NCBI GenBank assembly: GCA_022457155.1
Contig: JAJGOT010000209.1
Span: 1,192,001 to 1,256,000 of the forward strand
From: Cladopsammia gracilis
Lineage: Eukaryota > Cnidaria > Anthozoa > Scleractinia > Dendrophylliidae
DNA: 64,000 nt
Reading direction: 5' to 3'
Shown here: positions 1-11,059 of the stretch, piece after piece
Layout of the letters: each line of letters begins with the position of its first letter
Numbering within the stretch: the stretch's first letter is position 1
Notes under the pieces: model-generated
The model's input: only the letters and a program-made list of their open reading frames with translations
Database searches by the model: none
Told to the model about the DNA's origin: nothing
Translations under genes and position numbers: made by a program

Positions 1-565
1 AAGTAATTAATTATAAGCATTTATAAGCATTCAGAATCAAAATTATTGTATTTAGCCAGTCAATTCTACAACTTTTCTCTATCAAAAATATCCCACATGA
101 TCTCTTTAACTCTTAGCAAACACTCAAATGCTTCCAAATATCTTACTTTTGCTAAGACCTAACACCTAAGACCTAAGCGCACATGAAGAATTACTTTCAA
201 AATGTACTGGAAAAATGTTGTACAGTGTATTTTGATTACTCATTGTTGCACAGGAAATATGATACTTTGGTTTAAAGCAACAAATATTGTTTCTTTTTTC
301 TACAGACACCAGATGAGCTATAATGTCACATGTGGGACAAAGAAGATATTAACTATTTAAATAAAAGCAAGCTTTTGGATTTTTGTGCCCATATAAATAT
401 GTTAAATAGCATTGATGCAAAGAAAGATGTAAATAGAATATGAATGAATAAGAAAAACTTGTTGAATAAGAATAAGAAATATGAATAAGAAAAATGTTGT
501 GTATTTAATAGATTACGAATGACTTATAAAAAGACAATTGTCAGATTAAATATAGTCGATTATGA
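1..565. other. Non-genic AT-rich stretch
   Basis: No conserved reading frame, RNA gene or transposon end is recognisable. Positions about 430-510 are low-complexity, built on the words gaataag and gaatatgaa. Confidence 0.5.
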
Positions 566-623
566 ATGACTAATAAGAACTACATGTTGACTATTAATTG
601 TCAGAGGTGTGAATGTAAAAGCC

Positions 624-676
624 CCCCCCCCACCCCTCCCTCCCCCACCCCTCCCTCCCCCACCCCTCCCTCCCCG
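624..676. repeat. C-rich 15-bp tandem repeat
   Basis: Three copies of a 15-bp C-rich unit (ccacccctccctccc) follow a run of C. The minus strand carries many closely spaced G runs, so it could form a G-quadruplex. The proline-rich frame across it is a by-product of the repeat. Confidence 0.75.
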
Positions 677-679
677 CGC

Positions 680-3600
680 CAAATCCTTCCCCGCGCCACA
701 TCCTTCCTTTCATTGTTTTTATATGGCCTCTTTTACCCACTCCAGAACCCATGAGTAGTCTGGGCATTAATTCGGCTCCGTGAGGGATTGTGGGATCGTT
801 TGAGCTAGGCGGGACACGGCAGGAGTTCATTGTTCATCAGTTCATTAGTTTTGAACTAAAGCAGTCATATCAAGCAATACTTCCACTAGTTAACGCAGAG
901 AAATGCACTAATTATGGTTGCTCTGCATGAGAACAACAACCACCAGCGGCAAGAAAGCGGAACTCTTTAAAAAGTTTAATTACGTGATTAACGTGTTGTT
1001 CGTATTAGGCTTTTATGTGCAGGCTCAAGCACAGCCTCACCGGGATGTAATTATTAATGGCATTCAGAGTACATGTAGGAACGCTAGGACGTAGCATTGT
1101 GTGTTCGTATACAAATGTGCACCGTATGCAAATTGCCAAGAAGTTAAAACATAACACGTGCAGTTCGTGTTGAAAACAAAAGAAATTGGAAAAATCAGGC
1201 TAACATGCAATTTAAAGAGTATTACGGTATTTTTCGAAATGGCCCAAGCAACATTTTGCGGCATGTCCCACCCCCAAACGATCCTAGAAATCATAGCGCC
1301 CAATGTAGTATCCAGACTACCACTGATATTAATCACCCATTTATATTGTGTCAGATTAGTAATCTGATATGGCCAAGGCAGTGCACCAAAAGTTAATATG
1401 CGGCTTGTAAATAAAACTGCCTAGATGTAATACGTGCTGTTTTTGGTTTCCATTGCTCTTGAAAGGCTTAAAAGCATGTGCATGCTGACAAAAAAATAAA
1501 ACGTTTGGATAAACAGCGACATGAACTTGGACCGTTTCCAAAGCAGAAAATTTTCACAACGTCAACATAACAACTCTGTCACGAGGAAAACAAAGCAACA
1601 TACAGCGTAAGCAACGCCTGGGAATGAGGCGACAATGAAATACGGGTACAGACTGACAGGATTACAGATTAACAAGAACAATCGGTAAAGTACAATGAAA
1701 GGCTCGCTTGACGACTGTCTAGTAATAGTATTCTAAACAATTTCACGATTCAATGACTGAAAACATACCGAAAATATATTCCAGGTGTCTCCACGTGGGA
1801 AACTTCAAATTAACTTTAAAAAAATGTGCTTGGTTGACGCCTTAAAGAAGCGTACGTCAAAAATAAACTTAGAAACAAAGAAGTAAGTAATTAACACTAA
1901 ACAAATTGAGTTCGGTACGAACAGTGGAGCGGATATCACACTAAAGTACAAAAAAATTGAGGCTTGATATTCTTAAAAATGATATAAAATTTCCATGTAA
2001 CAACGCCTTGTATTTCATTATAACTGACGTAACCTTAAGTTTAGTTTTGCCAGTAGCAGCTATTAACAATTTCAAGAGATGGCGACAAAAAGTAGTTTTT
2101 GAAAGTTGAAGCTTTCATTCAGCAGTATATAAGACATTAGTACATTTTCTTCACAAGTTTTCCATATTTTCCTCAACATGAGCAGAATAACATGACAGAA
2201 TTATAATATGCAATATGTTATCTAAAACGGAAAGCTTGGAATTTATCCCCTCCCCAAACAAAAAATACAGTACCCTCATCTCAAATGCGAAAACTACAAC
2301 ATAGTTTATTGTCGATTCTCTGCATGATTCCCAGTGCGCCGTTTAAGGCATCAAACTTTTTTATTTAATTGAGGCAGATACATGAAGCATAATGAACCGA
2401 ACCAACATTTGCCTCGTAAAGCCTCAATATTGCATGCGAGTTTCTCTCGCATGGTTTACAATTTATTCTAACCTTAACATAAGAGATACAATTCAGTTGT
2501 TGCAATTAAAAAGGTTAACCCTGTCAGTACTGTTCTTTAAGCGCAGGCATATCTTTACGTTTTATAACGTACTATATTACGTTATTATACCCCAGAAAGG
2601 GAACTCAAGGGAAATACATATTTGTGTTTCCCTGAACTTTCGAACCTAAAGTTAAAATAGCTGTTTCGCTTTCTCTCTGTCAACTACCAACCGAAACCAA
2701 AAAGAACAACAAGTTGCTATCCTACAACGTTAACGATGTTTTAACTGGTTTCATTACGGAGTTAAATTATTTATTGTAAACAAGAACATGAACAAACGAT
2801 ATTTACTTCTATTCTGCAATCGCACCCACATTCTCATTCTTGTTGCAAATATAACTAAAATTACAATCTTATGTCGCTGTAACTAATGTCTAATCAGTAA
2901 ACGATGCTGCTCCACCATTAACGTTTAATCTACAATGTACCTAGATTGGCTTGCTGTGCTGTGGAAATATAAAATGAACATAAACAAGTATTCACTCACA
3001 CTGTACCTCTGGCATGAATTTACCATCCTTTCATGGAGCCTACATTTCATTTCGATTTTCAGGTCAGTACAGCAATTCATCTGCACTATATAGAAAACTG
3101 ACAACGTGTTTGAAACGTGTACACTGATATTTATATCTACTGACAAAGAACGGAATAAACGCATGTGCATCCTCAAAACGAGACGCCGCTGCCCAAACGG
3201 ACATCCGCTGGGAAACTGGAGACAAAATTGACAGCTGTCGCAGACCAAACTTTTGTCTCGAAGAAAAAGTGACTGTCAATGTGAAATGATTTAGGGTTCA
3301 AAGGTTTAGAAAAAAAAGATTCAAATCCCTATTTTCGCCACGGAAGAAAACCTCATAAAATAGAGATTCAACTTTTCACCACAAAATAATCCATATTGTG
3401 ATATGCGGCACGTTACCAGGTGATCACGAGCGACGGTGCACAAAAAAAGGCAAAAGGAAAACAACGGCACAACATTGTCCCCAAAACTTTGAGATTAAAT
3501 CTCGTGTTGCAATTATCTGCAGATGCGGCTATCTGGCGTTTTCTTTTCTTTTTTTTTTTTACGGTATTGTGGTTTATTTTAGAGAGCACTCATGGTGATC

Positions 3601-3740
3601 CTTGGCACGCACCTTAACCGCGGTTAAATTCCCACACGTGCCTTGAGAGGTACATCGTGTATACACTCACATATCCCATTGGATATGAATAGCTTCTTTT
3701 ATCTTGAGCTGAAATTTTGTGGAAGCATGATAGAAATACA
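680..3740. other. Non-genic stretch, nothing recognised
   Basis: Only short, low-information reading frames are present. I see no family motif, no credible exon chain and no clear inverted-repeat element. A mixed T/A-rich tract lies at about 3,540-3,560. Confidence 0.4.
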
Positions 3741-3756
3741 AATACGGTCACATGGA

Positions 3757-3826
3757 GTTTGAATGCGTGGGTTTGAATGCGTGGGTTTGAATGCGTGGGT
3801 TTGAATGCGTGGGTTTGAATGCGTGG
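3757..3826. repeat. 14-bp minisatellite, five units
   Basis: Five exact tandem copies of gtttgaatgcgtgg (14 bp each) fill the interval. Perfect identity between units suggests recent expansion. Confidence 0.95.
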
Positions 3827-4322
3827 TTCCGAGAGGAAAAAAGGTTACATGTTTTGCTTTTAAAAGCAAAGTAATGTTTATTTGAATAAACTGTTTGTTA
3901 GTAAGTTTGTTTATTCACCGTTTTCGATCCTCTGTAAGTACATGTATCAACAAGCCTGATGGGAGTGAGTATGGGTTCATTTCCCAAAAAAAAGGCGCGA
4001 ATGCAAAAATATATACAGCGAAAGAAAATGTGCGAAAAAATGACATAATAAGTACGTGCGAAGAAAGTGACAAAAGAACGAGGAAAATGCTAATTAAAAA
4101 TATTCATAGAATGCTGAAGAAATGTTCACTGTTTTAAAAGAATTCAATATTGTCTAGGCAACGGTTTGGAATTATTATCAGCGTCAGTTGTCTTGGCAGT
4201 ATGCCATGACTCGAGGGTTTTCCGCACGCGATAGGCCTTCAGTCAATTCCAGCAGTGCCCATCCCCCCCCCCCAACACACACACATATGTTGCTATCCCG
4301 GGGGTGCAGGCATTAGCACCCC

Positions 4323-4324
4323 TG

Positions 4325-4353
<29 letters not shown>
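4323..4353. repeat. (TA)n microsatellite
   Basis: An alternating T/A tract of roughly 28 bases, just after a C run and an (AC)n run at about 4,265-4,286. Confidence 0.9.
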
Positions 4354-4357
<4 letters not shown>

Positions 4358-4602
4358 GCCTGTGTGTTACTTTACCAACCTACATATGTGTTGAGAGTAT
4401 TATTTTTAGAATATTTTAGCATGGTGGTAGGTACAGTGGTCTAAAAGAACAGACTGCAATCTAAAGATTGCAAGTGTCTGTCTGGCCATTATCCCTCAAG
4501 ATGTCTTTACACCCTGGTGCATAAATTTATCAACACCACCAAATTGCTGGCAGAGTATTAAACTTGCATTCTGTCTAGTTGCTTCATTCTATATGAACTA
4601 GA

Positions 4603-4818
4603 GAACAGTGATGGCAACACTTGTCATACAGGCTTTTGAATTAAGACCCAGTAAACAGCACCCAGGGAGACCAAGAACAGTGATGGTAACACTTGTCATA
4701 CAGGCTTTTGAAAAAAGATCCAGTAAACAGTGCCCAGGGAGACCAAGAACAGTGATGGCAACACTTGTCATACAGGCTCTTGAATTAAGATCCAGTAAAC
4801 AGTGCTCAGGAAGACCAG
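4603..4818 (+). repeat. 72-bp minisatellite, three in-frame units
   Basis: Three copies of a 72-bp unit start at 4,603, 4,675 and 4,747. Because 72 is divisible by three, the plus-strand frame repeats a 24-residue unit (core VIQAFE...SKQ...GRP) three times and then runs into a short Cys-containing tail ending at 4,874. No protein family is recognised. It may be an eroded exon of a transposon gene or a chance open frame. Confidence 0.8.
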
Positions 4819-5389
4819 GATGTATGTTTTGCTTAAAAAATAAGGCTTCAACAGCAAAACGTTTTTTCTGTTAATTTGAAACATTTTTCACCCCTCCTCC
4901 TTTTTGGCTCCCTACCTTACAAAGAAGTGTGGGTCTGCCACTTCTTTGAATGATTTGCATGTCAGTATGATATTACTTGTTCTTTTACAGAATCTTAATA
5001 AGCAAAATTTCAAGTTGAAGTATATCTTTAAAATCAACGATATGAAAGAAAGTCATCAAAGTATTTACTAATGCAAACCTAACCCACTTTCGCCTCAGCT
5101 TAATGTCAAAATTTGGACAGAGGTGAGGTCATGTTTCCCCCATGTTAAGGATTTAAATTAAATTTAAATACTCAATCTTTCTTGCCAAATCATCATTGGA
5201 AACAAACACCAAATTATTGGTTTTGGTCAAATTATGTAACTTGTCTAATGCTACCTACATCTGCTCCTACTCATAACAGTCCTTGCCCTTTATGAGCAGT
5301 TTAGTTAATTATTCATTATTTTCATTTTTTGGTGAATTCAATGGGTTGTTTAAGTTAACAAATCAGCGAGGCTGAAATGCTCGTTTTAT

Positions 5390-5530
5390 ATAACATTAAT
5401 TTAGACTAGCAGCGTTTATAATTTTTTACTTATTATTATATTGTACTATTTATTTTACACACGACCTCGCAAGCTCTGTAGCTTAAATTTTTATCGCGTT
5501 AAAATAAAGCTTATCCATCCATCCATGACA
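5390..5530 (+). mobile_element. Probable LINE 3' tail
   Basis: A T/A-rich 3'-UTR-like stretch ends in aataaagcttatccatccatc, that is a polyadenylation-like signal followed by a short tccatcca microsatellite. This ending is common in CR1/L2-like non-LTR retrotransposons. No coding remnant is attached, so the assignment rests on the tail alone. Confidence 0.4.
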
Positions 5531-6435
5531 AACTTTAATACTGGTAGATGCACATGCTATTGAAAATCACCTGTTGCAAAGCATTCGATAAGCACAAATA
5601 TACACATCAGCTACATTTAAACTTTTTAATATGCAATCTAAGTTAATGCGCAAATCACAGAAGCTGACTCGTTCCGAAGCGTGATAATCTATTTTCGCCT
5701 AATAGTATTGAACCCAAAACGGGAAACCTTGGAGATCGCAGCGAAAGGTGATCAAAAATTGAAAATGAAAGCTGATAATAACAATAATAATAATAACAAT
5801 TCCACAAAAGACTTGCGATCAACGTGAGGCAATCAGATTCAATGGAATGCCTAAACAATAAATCATTGTATTCCCTAAACAATATAAGTCTTATTTAATC
5901 ATTGTATTTCGTAGTTAAGCGAAGTTTAGAACACCAATGCAGTTTTACAACTCAATTTCCAAAAACCCCGCTGTCATGAAAAGGACAGAACTTTCTGAAC
6001 TTTACGAAAGTTACATTTAAAAAACTGAAATGAATATGACAGCAAGATTCCCATGCATCGCAGTCATTCCATGCAACGCGCAAATGCTTCAACGGAGAGT
6101 ACACCATAGTACGAAAGGAACTGAATTCCGCGCTGACTAAAGCATGTTTGATATTCAAACCTCTCCCAACGTACTCTGGGTAAAGTATACTGACCTTTCA
6201 AATTTGCTTGGGCAAAGACATCAGTTCTTCAGACCCTGGTTTCGACCTTTGCACTAGCGTGCGACGCGTGCGACTCCAACCGTGCGCCATTTTGGGAAAT
6301 GAAATTCTAGCATAGTTCCCAGGCGTCACTCGGAATTTTCGTCGTCATCACAGGCAACCCAGGCGTACACAATGGAGTTCACAACCAACGATATATTGTC
6401 GATATTGTTCAGCCCGGAAAAATTACAAGTAAAAT
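5531..6435. other. Non-genic stretch
   Basis: Nothing firm is seen. A short (aat)n-like patch lies near 5,780-5,800. Confidence 0.35.
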
Positions 6436-6439
6436 GTTT

Positions 6440-6900
6440 GGAACAGAAACTCGATATAACGAACCTCGATATAACAAAATCCTCGTCATAACGAACACAA
6501 TCCGGCAACCCAAACGTAAAATTTACCGTGATATAACGAATAAATCAACGTGCGACAAAAGATGAATGCGGAACAGACTTACAGTGTGCGCTATAGGGCA
6601 AAGGTATAACCTGTATCGAACCTGTACAGTTTTCCAGTGCCGTAATTATATGTACAGCGTACTAAAGCCCCGTACAAGCATTAAAGTGCAAATGTTATTT
6701 GTCCAGATCAGGAAATACGTAACACCGTCACAAAACAATTATTAACTATACCTCGATAAAACGGACATTTTGGTTGCTTTTCTACAAGTTCGTTATAGCA
6801 GGGTTTTCGATATAGCGAACCCTCGATATAACGAACCAATTTTCCCAGTCCTTTGGCACTTTGTTAAATCGAGGTTCTACTTAACTAGAGAAACTGTACC
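6440..6900. mobile_element. Repeat with recurrent cgatataacgaa words
   Basis: The words cgatataacgaac and ctcgatataac recur at 6,450-6,540 and 6,790-6,840. The tract ends with aaatcgaggttctacttaac, whose complement resembles the ends of Tc1/mariner-pogo type elements. I infer a degenerate DNA-transposon fragment. Both ends are blurred. Confidence 0.4.
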
Positions 6901-6956
6901 AGTATTACGCGGGGAAACGCTATATAATAAAGAGTATTGCAGAATTCCTTACAGAT

Positions 6957-7728
6957 AGGGGGCGGGGGTGCGGCATTGGGGCCTATAAAAAAAAAACCGG
7001 AAAACCGCTCAACATTTCCGTGAAAACCGAAAACCGCAATAAAAATCAATCAAAACCGAAACAAAATAACAACAACAACTTATTAACAATAATTAAAATA
7101 GAAGTATATTGATTGTCCGGCAAATAGCTACGAAGCTAATCTAGGAGGGGCAAGGCAAAAGCAATAACACATCTTACAAAACGAAAACAAAGAAAATTAC
7201 AAGAAGAAAACAAAATGTCTAAGTCATTTCGCTATAGTTACCGAAATTTTAAGGCAATAATTTATTACACTAATCTATATTACTACCTGAGGATCAAAAT
7301 AGCATTTCACAAACCTAAAACCCCTGACTCTTGATACCACAGAGAAATATAATTACTGTCGAACCTGTATATAACGGCCCTCCTCCTCTGTAAGCGATTT
7401 CTATAAGCTCGTCTCTCTTCTTTCATTTTAAAGTTATTGCAGTGGGAATTAGGCAAAACTTCTATTGCCTTTTGTGGGCTATTTTCATCGGCAACGTCAC
7501 TTAGATGGCACATCACGTGGCTACACGGGCTGATTGAGGTTAAATATATAAAAGAACTAGAAACTAGGAAGCGAAAAACCAAAACCGAAAAACTGGTTTT
7601 CTTATTCATAAAAACCGAAAACCGGATATTTAAATAGGAAAAACCGAAAACCACAACGGATACCAAAACCGAAAAACCGATCTCAAAAATGACCAAAACC
7701 GAAAAACCCAATGCCCCCCTCCTTACAC
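6957..7728. mobile_element. TIR-like element with ccgaaaaccg interior
   Basis: G-rich left end (gggggcgggggtgcggcattggg) and C-rich right end (cccaatgcccccctcctt) are inverted relatives. Just inside each end lie many copies of ccgaaaacc-type words (6,998-7,065 and 7,575-7,705). The word ccttaca occurs outside both ends and may be a target duplication. No transposase is visible, so this looks non-autonomous. Confidence 0.5.
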
Positions 7729-8215
7729 CTAAAGTTGTGCGAAAAAGAGACCGGTCGCGGTACCGTCTTGTATTACTGACGCCAGAACATGGAGTCTGTG
7801 CGAATTCAAGATGACTGATTCAACAGTGCCGCTCTTTTAAGAAGTTTAATTAGTTCTCGGTCTGTTTTGAAATCGGTATGTTTGAGACGCTCCGGGCATC
7901 ACAAAAGCGAAAAAGCCAGAGAAAAAATCCAAATAGCACAAAAACCGGTGAACTGAATCATGCACAGAATCAGGATATGTTTATGCCGATGGGCATTGTT
8001 AAGTTGATAGTCAAACAAAATCCCATGTCACGGTTGGTGTTTAGCCGACGCGGAAAGGCTCGGGACGTTTTAACACCGTTGTACTGACAAGCCGCTATCA
8101 CATGGATTAGAGTGGGATTAATGATAATTTAAAAACGACTAGGAACTTTTTTAGCATAAAGCCAAACATTCCCGCACAACGCGCTTGTCTGAAACACCAA
8201 CAAACATAATTCATT
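7729..8215. repeat. Dispersed repeat, copy 1 of 2
   Basis: This tract matches 58,366-58,925 in the same orientation, beginning at cctaaagttgtg and sharing long runs such as gtgtttagccgacgcgga and ccgatgggcattgttaag. The two copies differ by several small insertions. The open frame at 7,878-8,087 is broken in the second copy, so coding function is doubtful. The family is not recognised. Confidence 0.75.
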
Positions 8216-9660
8216 GTTGAAAATTTGTTAAACAATGAAGCTCGCAAACGAAAAAAACACAATTTTCTTGCACGCTTGTCATAACTGTACAAACCCGCGA
8301 TTTGCGAGTAAAGTGTAACATTGCGAGAAAAGGAAAAACTGACCTTATTTTCCCACTTTTGACATATCCTCTGCAGATTTAATTGAACTTCTGCTAAAAT
8401 CCGGTAAAAAGCTCGCAATGGAGGCAAATTAAACATAGATAACGGAGCTTTTTCTCCTCCTAAAGCAGTAACTTGTTTGTCGCTCTTCTCCGGCTGAATG
8501 GAAATCGTTTTTGAACGAGGGCGCCACCTCACGTGGTTTTTGTACCACATGGTCTAAATTATGTTCTCTGATTGGCTCCTTGTATTGCACGTGCGTTCAA
8601 CCGGCCAGGCGTTCGCGGAGTGAAATGGCGGGAACGATTGGCGGTAACCCGCGTCAGATCCAAGAGAGGCGGGAGGGGTTTCGTTTGATACATTGTGCCG
8701 GCATAATTTCGAGCATGATACAAGTGTTGGAGCATCGAGCATAATGCCGGCATGGTAGTGCTATGCAAACTCAATTTGCATTGGTAATTAATACCCTGGG
8801 GATTATGTTAATGAGACTATAAAAGAAGTTACATGTGCCTCACCCCATCACTCTACTCGAGGCCGCAAAAGGGAAGAGTTTGGCAACCCACCCTCCCACC
8901 CGATCGAGTAAGTCGGGCTTCATCCTCTCAGCTACCATCTTCGCCTGGTCTTGGGCTCGTCCCAGGCCAGAGCGATTCTCCATATCTTATTGCCATGCCA
9001 TTAATAACAATACCCAGGGTAGAATATTACACTTAGAATTTTTTATGAAAAATTGTGTTTTTTTTGTGGAGGGTGGGGTGGGGAAATTTTTTTGCGGCAT
9101 AATTACGAGCATAATAGCTACTTTGGAGCATAATAGTCCGTTTTGGAGGGTGACGCCAAAAAGCGTAATACCGGATTTTAGGAGCATAATGTGTCAATGG
9201 AAACCTATTCCACAATGCAACGCGAGTAAAAAAGATATACAAAATTCGTCTCATCAAGTGACCCTTGCATTTGCCAGTGACCGCCGACGTGAGCAGTAGC
9301 TCTCAAGACACCTTTTCAAGTCCTGTAGTCTGTCGGTCCTCTTTTGTCAGGATTTGTAATGGTAATTCTCTTGCAGCGAATAGATACATGCTTTCGAAGA
9401 CTTGTTATGAACACAACAAGGAGAGCACAAGGCAGTCAAAATGAAGATTTAAAAGACAAATAAATGTCCTGCAAAACAATACGGAAAGAGCTTTTTAAAG
9501 AAATGTTTACAGGCTCCGCCGCCCCACCCTCTCCCCAGTTCCCCTGTGATTTTTTCCCCGTTTTTAAACAGTTCAGTCATGTACAGTAGAAGTTGGATTT
9601 CAGTTAGTTTCGAGAATATGGATTCCTCTTCGTTTAGTTATTGTAAATCGCAATGACATA
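8216..9660. other. Unassigned stretch with promoter-like and gcataat words
   Basis: A TATA-like tataaaag lies at about 8,818-8,825, with an ATTGG box (CCAAT complement) about 250 bases upstream. No reading frame or known RNA follows. The words gagcataat and ggcataatt recur at 8,697-8,752 and 9,095-9,190. No gene is called. Confidence 0.3.
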
Positions 9661-9665
9661 TTAAA

Positions 9666-9804
9666 CACTTAATGACTGGTACCGAGAGAAACAGTGAATT
9701 TTGTTACCCGAGAATCTCGATGTTTCCCGAGACGAAGTCGAGGGAAACATCGAGATCCAAGGGAAACAAAATTCACTGTTTCCCAAGGGATCAGTCATTA
9801 AGTG
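9666..9804. mobile_element. Foldback hairpin element
   Basis: Two arms of about 60 bases are near-perfect reverse complements around a short spacer (gagacgaagtcga). The outer ends read cacttaatgactgg and ccagtcattaagtg-like. Shape and size fit a palindromic MITE. Confidence 0.75.
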
Positions 9805-9980
9805 ATTTGTTATATAGCAACAAAAAAAAACCCACAGTTTGAAAAACGCGCCGAGCACTCGATCCATCATAATCATGCCACCTTTTGTCACGGTCTGATC
9901 ACGTGCGCTAGTGGGCAACAGTGCAATGTTACCCTCTGACGTCAAAATTGTTGCCCGCTTTCGCAAATGTTGCCCGCTTA

Positions 9981-10361
9981 AGGCCTATTTACATGCTGCG
10001 ATTTGTCGGGCCGATTTGTCGGCCACGACAAATCGTGCGCGCGCTCTTTGTACAGTGCAAGCATTGTACATTAACTTTTTTTATTTCAAAATTTTTCTGC
10101 TAAGAACTTCTTGAAAAACAAATGATATCCAATAGGTTATTTAGGTTGTTGTTAGTTTAAATACTGCAGATATAATTTGTTTTGCGTGATTTCTTGTCCA
10201 GATTGCGTTTTCGTGAAGCGATCACAGATTTTTCCGAATCGGCCGACATGTCGGACTGAAATCGCGCGCGCATCGGGTCGCCATTTACACGCGCCGATTT
10301 GCTTCACGATTTCTCGGGGCCGACAAATCGGCACGACAAATCGCAGCGTGTAAATAGGCCT
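9981..10361. mobile_element. PIF/Harbinger-like MITE, copy 1
   Basis: A 381-bp element has inverted ends of about 45 bp beginning AGGCCTATTTACA and is flanked by TTA on both sides (9,978-9,980 and 10,362-10,364). The interior repeats cgatttgtcgg words. Three-base TWA duplications are a PIF/Harbinger trait. Relatives lie at 31,820, 36,609, 48,016 and 60,566. This copy interrupts an older repeat bearing gttgcccgct on its left and ttggcgggaaac on its right. Confidence 0.8.
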
Positions 10362-10469
10362 TTAGCACTAATTGGCGGGAAACAGTTTGTTTGTTAGATA
10401 TCATGTGACGATGAATCAACCAATCAACGCGCGCGTTCTAGTGAGAAAAACCCCAGCTATATAACAATT

Positions 10470-10570
10470 AGCCTCCTACGCAGACGTCCTTAGGGCTCGT
10501 CACGTAATCTTTCCTTCGTGGGGGAGGAAAGATTGCGTGACGAGCCCTAAGGACGTCTGCGTAGGAGGCT
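10470..10570. mobile_element. Foldback MITE with 11-bp target duplication
   Basis: Arms 10,470-10,515 and 10,525-10,570 are 46-base reverse complements with one visible mismatch and a 9-base loop. ATATAACAATT flanks both sides (10,459-10,469 and 10,571-10,581). A 9-11 bp duplication fits Mutator-like elements. Confidence 0.85.
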
Positions 10571-10749
10571 ATATAACAATTTCTATTAGACTTTTTCCAT
10601 CGCTGGAAAAACAAATTTAATAAATATGACCGATGCGCTCGAGTTTCCTTGACAATTGATAAACCCCATGTTGTGAAACCGTTTACGGCTGTTGCGACTG
10701 AAATATCGTTTTATTTTTGTCATATTTCTTCGATATGGGCTATTTTATA

Positions 10750-10803
10750 CCACCCCCTCCCCCCCCCCCCACCCCACCTTCCCCCACCTTCTCCCTCCAC
10801 CCG
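10750..10803. repeat. C-rich tract
   Basis: Interrupted C runs (cccccccccc, ccttcccccacc) give G-quadruplex potential on the minus strand. Confidence 0.8.
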
Positions 10804-11006
10804 CTAACGTTGACATGTCCACATGCAATTCTTATCGCATCTTTAAAACGCTTAAATTCTCTCAATTGAATTCTTGTTTTTACATAATGTATTTTATTTG
10901 TTGTTTATTTTGTTACCCTCGACCCTCGACATGGAACCCTCAACCCTTAACGAAAAGATAGACCCTCTTCAGAACTACAAGGTGTCAAACCATGGCATTA
11001 AGTTAC

Positions 11007-11059
11007 TTATGCAAATTATTTGAGGGCACATTCAGTGTGCCCTCAACTAATTTGCATAA
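11007..11059. repeat. Short inverted repeat
   Basis: Arms of about 23 bases (ttatgcaaattatttgaggg and its complement with one or two mismatches) surround a 7-base spacer. It may be a miniature hairpin element. Confidence 0.7.

Noticed and set aside
566..754. Proline-rich ORF
   Set aside because: Product of a C-rich minisatellite.
7307..7711. 134-residue minus-strand ORF
   Set aside because: Its N-terminal half is the translation of the ccgaaaacc repeats of a TIR-like element.
8107..8550. 147-residue minus-strand ORF
   Set aside because: No motif, overlaps a dispersed repeat, and no homologous frame in the other copy.
8818..8825. TATA box with an upstream CCAAT-type box
   Set aside because: No gene or known RNA follows; listed only as a note in that stretch.
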